From a virus: a DNA stretch of 64,000 nucleotides. The translations under genes and the position numbers were made by a program. Shown here one piece after another: positions 58,476-64,000 of the stretch (the first letter of the stretch is position 1; each line of letters begins with the position of its first letter). The stretch is from positions 25,277-89,276 of the IMG/VR virus record IMGVR_UViG_3300042261_001117; one strand, given 5' to 3'. The notes under the pieces were generated by a model, which was not told where the DNA came from, did no database searches, and saw nothing but the letters and a program-made list of their open reading frames with translations.

Positions 58476-59924
58476 ATGGACACTCAGTTCGCAGATCGCG
58501 ACGTGCTGAACGGCGGCTTCCCGTCGACGGAACTCATGAGCATGTACCAGCAGGTCATGAAGGACATCATGGCCGGTCACCCGGTGCCCGGGTACACCGG
58601 CGGCGGCGCGCTCGGCCCGCTGATGCTGCAGGACATCTCCGGCACGCTGAGCGTCGCCGGGTACAAGACGAAGCACATCAAGTTCTGGCCGCGCGTCCAG
58701 AAGGCGCCCGACAAGCTGCACAACACCGTGCACGAGTTCACGCGCCAGCGCGACTACGGCGACGACCTGCCGTTCTACACGGCAGAGGGCGGCATCGGGC
58801 CCCGCGTCGACGTGTCGATCGAGAGGCTGTTCGCGAAGTGCCGGTTCATGAGCCACATCCGCCGCGTGTCGCACGCAGCGGGGCTCATCAACCCCATCAT
58901 CGGCCCGGCCAAGGACGCCGTCGAGAAGGCCAACTGGGACGCGTCCCGGTGGCAGCTTCGGCAACTCGAGCGCGGCCTGTTCTTCGGCGACTCGACCACG
59001 AACCCCGAGTCGATCGACGGGCTCAAGCACGCGTGCGAGATCGAGGGCAACGTCTACGACATGCAGGGCGCGGCCATCGACACCGACGCGCTCTACAACA
59101 TCACCGTGACGCTGATCCAGAACAAGTTCGGCGACCCCGACGCGATCTGGATGGACTACACGGCGAAGCAGGACCTCGCCAAGGTCTTCCACAACTACGT
59201 CAAGTACGACATCCAGCCCGGCGTGACCGCCGCCAACATCAACGGCGGTGTCAACGCGATCGGCCTGATCGGGCCCGAGAAGCTCGTCAAGTTCGAGCCG
59301 AACGTGTTCCTGGCGCCGGACGGCGCGCCCAGCGACACCGCGCTCGGCGCCGACCAGCCCGCGACGCCCACGATCAAGGTGCAGCCCGCGGCCACGGGCG
59401 ACGCCGCGTCGAAGTTCAACAGCGACGACGAGGGCAACTACTACTACAAGGTGGTGGCGTTCGGTTCCACCGGCGACAACGGCGGCGTGACCGGGTGCAG
59501 CGCGCCCGTGACGTCGAGCGTGGTCGCGGTGACCGAGGGCGACAAGGTCGCGCTGACGATCACGAAGCCCGGCAGCGACAGCGTGGTGTTCTACCGCGTG
59601 TACCGCACGAAGCCCGGCGGCTCGGTGTACTACAAGGTGTTCGACGTGCGGCAGTCGTACTCCGAGGGCGCGGTCGCCGACACGGTCATCACCGACTACA
59701 ACGAGTACCGGCCCGACACCACGACCATGTTCGTCGTCGAGCACGACCCCGAGATCTTCATCTGGCAGCAGTTGATGGGCTTCACCCGCATCCCGTTCGC
59801 GATGACCGAGCAGACGGGGCTGAAGCAGCCGTTCGCCTACGTGCTCTACGGCATGCTCGAGGTGATGGTCCCGTCGAAGATCTACATGATCAAGAACGTC
59901 GGGCGCGAGGTCGTGACCCTGTAG
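58476..59924 (+). CDS. Major capsid protein with internal Ig/FN3-like domain
   Basis: 482 aa; GGAGGACCC precedes the ATG. HK97-like features: N-terminal helical arm, GLFFGDSTTNPESIDGLKHA, DPDAIWMDYTAKQDLAKVFH, and a C-terminal strand region (AYVLYGMLEVMVPSKIYMIK). Between ~300 and 425 lies an inserted beta domain (GNYYYKVVAFGSTGDNGGVT, VVFYRVYRTKPGGSVYYKVF) resembling Ig/fibronectin type III folds that decorate capsids. Coded in the strongly G/C-ending codons expected of a highly expressed gene. Confidence 0.85.
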   Translation: MDTQFADRDVLNGGFPSTELMSMYQQVMKDIMAGHPVPGYTGGGALGPLMLQDISGTLSVAGYKTKHIKFWPRVQKAPDKLHNTVHEFTRQRDYGDDLPFYTAEGGIGPRVDVSIERLFAKCRFMSHIRRVSHAAGLINPIIGPAKDAVEKANWDASRWQLRQLERGLFFGDSTTNPESIDGLKHACEIEGNVYDMQGAAIDTDALYNITVTLIQNKFGDPDAIWMDYTAKQDLAKVFHNYVKYDIQPGVTAANINGGVNAIGLIGPEKLVKFEPNVFLAPDGAPSDTALGADQPATPTIKVQPAATGDAASKFNSDDEGNYYYKVVAFGSTGDNGGVTGCSAPVTSSVVAVTEGDKVALTITKPGSDSVVFYRVYRTKPGGSVYYKVFDVRQSYSEGAVADTVITDYNEYRPDTTTMFVVEHDPEIFIWQQLMGFTRIPFAMTEQTGLKQPFAYVLYGMLEVMVPSKIYMIKNVGREVVTL

Positions 59925-59933
59925 TGAACGGAG

Positions 59934-59963
59934 GCGGGCGCAGATCGCGAGGTCTGCGCCCGC
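59934..59963 (+). terminator. Perfect hairpin after major capsid gene
   Basis: GCGGGCGCAGA (59934-59944) pairs perfectly with TCTGCGCCCGC (59953-59963) around an 8-base loop. No T-run follows, so it may protect the capsid mRNA 3' end or terminate only partly. Confidence 0.6.
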
Positions 59964-59993
59964 ACGTTCCCGCAGGTCACGCGGGAGGAGCAA

Positions 59994-60284
59994 GTGGCGA
60001 GGAAGAGACCGACCGGCACCGCACCGGCGAGCGTCGTCAACCCGACGACGCCGCAGGCAGACGCCGCGATCGATTCGGCGGAGATGGCCCGACCAGAACC
60101 GCAGCCCGCGCTTCGTGAACCCGAAGTCGTGTGCCGGGCGCTCGCCGGGCAGCCGATGACCATCGGCGTCCATCGTTGCCACGTCGACGCGATCGGCGTG
60201 GTGACGCGCGACGATGGCGAGCCGTTCGACGAGGCGACGCTGGCGAAGTTCCGGCGCCTCCGCGGCTACACCGTCGAGGAGTAG
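59994..60284 (+). CDS. Small unknown head-region protein
   Basis: 96 aa from a GTG with GGGAGGAG upstream. Disordered N-terminal half (Pro/Ala-rich), then HRCHVDAIGVVTRDDGEPFD and a helix. Position suggests a head accessory protein. Confidence 0.5.
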   Translation: MARKRPTGTAPASVVNPTTPQADAAIDSAEMARPEPQPALREPEVVCRALAGQPMTIGVHRCHVDAIGVVTRDDGEPFDEATLAKFRRLRGYTVEE

Positions 60285-60287
60285 GCC

Positions 60288-60812
60288 ATGACGACGACCG
60301 GGAGCCTGTTCAGCCGTCGCAACCGCCGCAAGAGCCCCGCGATCGACGCGTCGCAGGCGTTCAGCGACACTGCGAAGGCGCACGTCTTCACCGACACCAG
60401 CGACCCGATCGTCTACGCACCGCCCGCGCGCAGCGGCGAGCCGAACCAGTACGAGAACCTCGGGCTGATCGGACCGCTCGATGCAAACGACGACCCGCCG
60501 AGCGAGTGGGAGACGGAGCCCGAAGGGCGCGTCATCGTCGGCAGCGGCATCGGCAAGATCGGCATCTGGCCGGACACGCTGACCGGCTCTGCGAAGGTCG
60601 CGGTGTGGACGAAGGTGCGCGTGGCGTCGATCGAGGAAGGCCACGAAGGCGAAGCATCGTACGTGTGGGTGTGCACCGGCGTCGTCGACCTGGGCGGCGA
60701 CGCGGACCTCGTCGAGGTCGTGGTGCCCACGCGCTTCCGCGACGTGTTCGTGCAGGTCGTCGAAGGCGCCACCGAGGAGACGCCCGTGACGCTGCGCATC
60801 GGCGCCTGCTAG
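60288..60812 (+). CDS. Unknown head-region protein
   Basis: 174 aa. Beta-rich after residue 60 (GIGKIGIWPDTLTGSAKVAV, YVWVCTGVVDLGGDADLVEV). Could be a decoration or neck protein by position after the capsid gene; not recognised. Confidence 0.5.
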   Translation: MTTTGSLFSRRNRRKSPAIDASQAFSDTAKAHVFTDTSDPIVYAPPARSGEPNQYENLGLIGPLDANDDPPSEWETEPEGRVIVGSGIGKIGIWPDTLTGSAKVAVWTKVRVASIEEGHEGEASYVWVCTGVVDLGGDADLVEVVVPTRFRDVFVQVVEGATEETPVTLRIGAC

Positions 60813-60851
60813 ACGACGCGCCTTCCGTCGTCGGGCTCCGCGCTAGAGCCC
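60812..60851 (+). other. Two tandem hairpins in the intergenic gap
   Basis: GACGACG (60812-60818) pairs with CGTCGTC (60826-60832), loop 7. Immediately after, GGGCTC (60833-60838) pairs with GAGCCC (60846-60851), loop 7. No T-run. Located just before the ribosome site of the connector gene at 60868. Confidence 0.55.
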
Positions 60852-60867
60852 TTGGAGGAGGGCGCAG

Positions 60868-61608
60868 ATGGCCGCAACCCCGCTTACCGCTGACTGGCTC
60901 AAGAAGGTGTTCCTGTGGGGCGTGGACCTCACGGAGGACAACAACCTTCCGTACCCGGACGAGTTTTTCGAGCACGCGATCAAGTTCGGCAAGGACTTCT
61001 TCGCCAAGAAGTGCGACGTGCAGGTGCCGCGCAAGACGATCCACGAGCAGCACGACTGGAGCGCTGCTGCGAAGGACGAGTTCTCGCTGCTGCAGCTTCG
61101 GGTGGTGCCGGTGCGGGAGATCGTCGGCGTCACGCTCAAGTACGGGCAGAAGGACATCTGGCGCATCCCGCATGACTGGATCGTCTACGACGAGGACGAG
61201 CCCGAGCAGGTGCAGATCGTCCCGACGACCGGCGCGTACCCGATGAGCGTCGCGGAACTGGCGTTCAGCCAGCACGTCGTGCTGTCGAAGTACCAGCGCT
61301 TCCCGCGGTACTACGAAGTCGAGTACGAGGCAGGGCTCGACGACGAGGACTTCAGCGCCGACGAACTGGACGTGATCGGCAAGTGGGCAGCCATCCAGAT
61401 CCTCAACACCGCGGGTGACCTGATCGCTGGCGCTGGCATCGCGTCGCTGTCGGTCGGGCTCGACGGCGTGTCCACGAGCAAGAGTACGACGTCCTCTGCG
61501 ACGAATGCGGGCTACGGCGCTCGCATCATCCAGTGGCAGAAGGAGATCGCGCACGAGGTGGCGGTCATCCGCTCGCGCTACCACGGGCTGAACATGATGG
61601 TGGTGTAG
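60868..61608 (+). CDS. Head-tail adaptor (gp6-like)
   Basis: 246 aa; GGAGGAGGG precedes the ATG. N-terminal helices with a fold seen in HK97 gp6-type adaptors, which bind below the portal. LLQLRVVPVREIVGVTLKYG, then VLSKYQRFPRYYEVEYEAGL and DELDVIGKWAAIQILNTAGD. The order of genes (capsid, adaptor, stopper, completion, terminator) supports the call. Confidence 0.65.
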   Translation: MAATPLTADWLKKVFLWGVDLTEDNNLPYPDEFFEHAIKFGKDFFAKKCDVQVPRKTIHEQHDWSAAAKDEFSLLQLRVVPVREIVGVTLKYGQKDIWRIPHDWIVYDEDEPEQVQIVPTTGAYPMSVAELAFSQHVVLSKYQRFPRYYEVEYEAGLDDEDFSADELDVIGKWAAIQILNTAGDLIAGAGIASLSVGLDGVSTSKSTTSSATNAGYGARIIQWQKEIAHEVAVIRSRYHGLNMMVV

Positions 61609-62442
61609 ATGCCCGCGCCGATCATCGACGACCAGGGGTTTCTGAGCGACGTCTGGTGGATGCCGAAGGTCAACTCTTCGCGCGCCGACGTTGATCCGAA
61701 GCTGCTGCTGGAGCACATCTACAACAAGGGCATCATCGCGACGTGGTGGGCAGCCGCGCGCTGCCCATGCGGAACGCCTGGGCGACCCGCCGATCCAGAT
61801 TGCCCGGTGTGCAGAGGCGACGGGTGGGACTTCTTCGCGTCGCAGGTGGTGCGGGTGCTGGCGGTTGGACTGCGGACGGACCTATCGCTCTTCGAGAAGG
61901 CCAACCTGATGATCCCGGGCAGCGGCGTGTTCTGCGTGCGCCCAGAGCACTCCCCGGCGTTTATGGACCGGCTCGTGCTCGAGCACAGCCGCATCACGCT
62001 GTCCGAGATGCGTGTGCGTCGCGCAACACTCGACGACCCGATCGAGCAGTTGAGCTACCCGATCGTTGGCCAGCCGTACCGGAGAGCGCCGACCGACGAG
62101 GAGCCCAACCCCGAGCCGGGCATGATCGACGTGCTGCTGCTGCGCGCGCAGGACGCGGACGGGCTCGTCGGCGACCCGCTGGTCAACGGCGAGGACTTCG
62201 AGATCGGAGACGGCGGGACCATCGACTGGTCGCTCGGCGACGCCGCGGGCACCGCTCCGCCGGTCGGCAAGCAGTTCTCGATCTACTACAAGACCCGCCC
62301 GGTGTACCGTGTGACCAGCGACTCGCACGTGGTGCGCGACACGATGACGAAGTGGAAGGTGGAGATCCCGGAGCACCAGTACCTGCCGGTGCAGTTCCAA
62401 GCGAAGCTCGAGTGGAACTGGCGGGCGGACGAGGGAGCATGA
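61609..62442 (+). CDS. Head closure / stopper-like protein
   Basis: 277 aa, ATG immediately after the previous stop. Two CxxC-like pairs near residues 51-68 (RCPCGTPG, CPVCRGDGWD), then beta-rich sequence (LMIPGSGVFCVRPEHSPAFM, QFSIYYKTRPVYRVTSDSHV). The Cys-containing zinc region is frequent in neck proteins of this position. Assignment by location and fold type. Confidence 0.55.
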   Translation: MPAPIIDDQGFLSDVWWMPKVNSSRADVDPKLLLEHIYNKGIIATWWAAARCPCGTPGRPADPDCPVCRGDGWDFFASQVVRVLAVGLRTDLSLFEKANLMIPGSGVFCVRPEHSPAFMDRLVLEHSRITLSEMRVRRATLDDPIEQLSYPIVGQPYRRAPTDEEPNPEPGMIDVLLLRAQDADGLVGDPLVNGEDFEIGDGGTIDWSLGDAAGTAPPVGKQFSIYYKTRPVYRVTSDSHVVRDTMTKWKVEIPEHQYLPVQFQAKLEWNWRADEGA

Positions 62443-63236
62443 GCGCAGAAGTAGAAGCGCCGTTCACGCGGGAAGACCTGCTGCTGGCGTTCCGCGCCAC
62501 GCGTGCGGACCTGTCTGCGTGGGTGGCGCAGGTGGCGTGGGACGCTCACCGCCAACTGACAACGCTGGCCCAGCAGCGGCTCAAGACGTCGCTCCGCGAC
62601 TACCAAGAGGGCATCCAGCCGGTGGTCGAGAACGGCATGAGCGCGTCGTTCTCGCTGGTGGGCTGGCTGCCGAACGCGGTGGAGTGGGGCTGCGAGCCGT
62701 ACGACATGCGGACGACGCTGCTGCACGGTCCGAACGCGCAGGTCGTTCCGCGTGGGCAGCCCGGCATCCACGATGGCAAGAAGGGGCGCTACCGGTCGAT
62801 CCCGTTCCGCCACTACACGCCGGGATCGAGTGGGTACGAGGGTTCGGTTATGGGGATGCCGTACGAGCAGATGCTGGGGCCCGACGCCGCGCGGAAGCTC
62901 GGGCAGCAGGTCTACAATACGATGCGAGCGCGAGTGGCCGCAGCGAAGGCGAGCGGCTCCGCAAAGACGGTGCGTCTGCCAGCGTCTGCCGGTGGCCCGC
63001 TGCTTCGCCCGCACCACTCGACCGGCATCTACACCGGAATGGTCCGTCCGGAGCGCGCGTACAAGGGCACAACGCAGGGCTTCTACCAGACGTTTCGCAC
63101 CATCTCGGACGGCAACCCGGTGGGGTGGATGCACCCGGGCATCGAGCCGCAAGGGCTGATGATGGCCACGGTGTCGTACCTCGAGCAGACGGCGGGAGCC
63201 ACGCTCGTGGAGATCATGACCGCAGGTGACGCATGA
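62439..63236 (+). CDS. Tail completion / neck protein
   Basis: 265 aa; ATGA overlap. Helical start (LLLAFRATRADLSAWVAQVA), then beta-rich region (FSLVGWLPNAVEWGCEPYDM) that resembles HK97 gp10-type neck proteins. C-terminus RTISDGNPVGWMHPGIEPQG is the conserved box of that group (SDG.P..W.HPG). Connects head stopper to tail. Confidence 0.65.
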   Translation: MSAEVEAPFTREDLLLAFRATRADLSAWVAQVAWDAHRQLTTLAQQRLKTSLRDYQEGIQPVVENGMSASFSLVGWLPNAVEWGCEPYDMRTTLLHGPNAQVVPRGQPGIHDGKKGRYRSIPFRHYTPGSSGYEGSVMGMPYEQMLGPDAARKLGQQVYNTMRARVAAAKASGSAKTVRLPASAGGPLLRPHHSTGIYTGMVRPERAYKGTTQGFYQTFRTISDGNPVGWMHPGIEPQGLMMATVSYLEQTAGATLVEIMTAGDA

Positions 63237-63925
63237 ACGACGGCGTCGACAAGATCGTGGCGGACTACCTCGAGCGCGTGAAGGTCACGCTGCTGACCGA
63301 CGACGCGCTGTGGACGCGACTGCTTGGACGATCGCTCGACGCAGCGACGATCGCTGTGGTGCGGGACTCGTTCCGCGGTGCGAAGGAGCACGTGGCCACG
63401 CCCACGGTGGTGCTGGCGTACCCGCGCAGCCGCCAGCCGTGGCCCGTGTGGTGCGTGGTCCTGCTCGAGGACACACCCGACGAGGAACTGCTCGGAGAGA
63501 GCGAAGGCATCGAGCGTGACGACGAGACCGGCGAGGACGTCGAGGTGCAGACGATCGTGAGCCGCCAGACGGTGGCGATCATGGTCATCGACAATCGCAA
63601 CCCCGACATCGCTCGGTGGCAGTCGATGCTGGTGAAGCGCGCGATGATGATGGGGCTCGACGAGATCCTCAGCGACGAGGAAAACTCCGTCAGCGGGATG
63701 TACTTCAGCGGCATGGGCGACATGCCGCCGATGCCGTGGCTGCCGGAGGAACTGTACGGGCGCACGCAGCGGTGGTCGTTTGTCGTCGCGGAGAGCGTCG
63801 CGAGCGGCTACGACGGGCTGGTGCGCGGGCCTCTGTACGTAGGAGCGGAAGGCTTCGTCCTCGACGAGGATGGCGAGGTGACCGGCGGTGGGCACGCGTA
63901 CAGCGCCCGCGAGGACGAGGAGTAG
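63233..63925 (+). CDS. Tail terminator-like / neck protein
   Basis: 230 aa; ATGA overlap. N-terminal helix, then beta strands VVLAYPRSRQPWPVWCVVLL, SRQTVAIMVIDNRNPDIARW, and a helical segment (LVKRAMMMGLDEILSD). Fits the fourth neck gene, which caps the tail tube in sipho/myophages. Assignment by position. Confidence 0.55.
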   Translation: MNDGVDKIVADYLERVKVTLLTDDALWTRLLGRSLDAATIAVVRDSFRGAKEHVATPTVVLAYPRSRQPWPVWCVVLLEDTPDEELLGESEGIERDDETGEDVEVQTIVSRQTVAIMVIDNRNPDIARWQSMLVKRAMMMGLDEILSDEENSVSGMYFSGMGDMPPMPWLPEELYGRTQRWSFVVAESVASGYDGLVRGPLYVGAEGFVLDEDGEVTGGGHAYSAREDEE

Positions 63926-63935
63926 GCGCCGGGGC

Positions 63936-63964
63936 TTGTGCCGAACCGGCGCTGTGGGTAGAAT
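63936..63964 (+). promoter_or_regulatory. sigma70-like promoter for the next (tail) genes
   Basis: TTGTGC (63936-63941), 17 bp, TAGAAT (63959-63964), followed by GGAGGG and an ATG at 63991. Confidence 0.65.
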
Positions 63965-63990
63965 CGAGCGGACACGCGGAGGGACAGGCC

Positions 63991-64000
63991 ATGCCGGAGC
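63991..64000 (+). CDS. Start of next gene (cut by window end)
   Basis: ATG at 63991 preceded by GGAGGGAC. Only the first residues (MPE) are visible. Expected to be a tail gene from its place after the neck genes. Confidence 0.5.

Noticed and set aside
1-64000. Integrase, attachment site or insertion sequence
   Set aside because: No tyrosine or serine recombinase motifs, transposase motifs or terminal inverted repeats with target duplications were recognised in the window.

Overview
This window is a contiguous stretch of a large, GC-rich tailed-phage genome (Caudoviricetes). The head-module genes form a recognisable series in the usual order: terminase, portal, MuF-type protein, protease/scaffold, major capsid protein, connectors. 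Apart from two small genes, everything is transcribed on the + strand, in tightly packed units whose starts and stops often overlap (ATGA, GTGA, TGATG). The host cannot be named from the sequence. The strong G/C preference at third codon positions and the sigma70-like promoters (TTGnnn, 16-18 bp, TAnnnT) point to a GC-rich bacterium. No integrase was found. The tail genes and any holin lie outside the window.

Layout. 1-10.4 kb: a VWA protein (partial), a DUF6744-like protein ending in a RAMA/DUF2924-like module, an SNF2-type helicase, a small HTH protein, a RecT/Erf-like candidate annealing protein, SbcD and SbcC. 10.4-15.9 kb: a promoter followed by a striking pseudoknot RNA candidate, a replication-initiator-like gene carrying a 10-bp-phased repeat array (possible origin), a loader-like zinc protein, a RuvC-like resolvase, a radical SAM protein and a Dam-like methyltransferase. 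15.9-23.9 kb: a coiled-coil protein, a YhaM-like nuclease, two tandem ParB-domain/DNA methyltransferase paralogues, small genes, and a secreted lytic-transglycosylase-like protein. 23.86-24.7 kb: a second promoter with a second pseudoknot RNA of the same architecture, then a low-GC HNH endonuclease. 24.7-33.9 kb: a long run of small accessory genes, including YkgJ-like, ASCH-like, DUF4406-like, NlpC/P60, DUF6948-like and a Gly-X repeat protein, followed by the only two minus-strand genes, one of them an XRE-type regulator.

33.9-36.4 kb: small and large terminase subunits. 36.4-43.9 kb: a second accessory run with tRNA-Ala(UGC), a fourth DNA methyltransferase, an XRE regulator and a tetrapeptide-repeat protein. 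44-64 kb: the virion module, consisting of portal, MuF-like protein, protease/scaffold, capsid protein and four neck/connector genes. Interleaved with these are large modular proteins. They share an N-terminal or internal GKRGGKI-type tag, a repeated RAMA/DUF2924-like module, and variable domains such as a zincin metallopeptidase and an inorganic-pyrophosphatase-like domain. They resemble the phage polyvalent proteins that may enter the cell with the DNA.

How the parts may work together (inference): early genes replicate and recombine the genome (initiator, loader, RuvC, annealing protein, SbcCD, SNF2) and modify it (four methyltransferases). The late module packages it, possibly with modular effector proteins whose RAMA-like modules may recognise modified DNA. 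The two most unusual signals are the pair of A-B-A'-B' pseudoknot RNAs, whose stems differ in sequence but pair in both copies, and the helically phased repeats inside the initiator gene.
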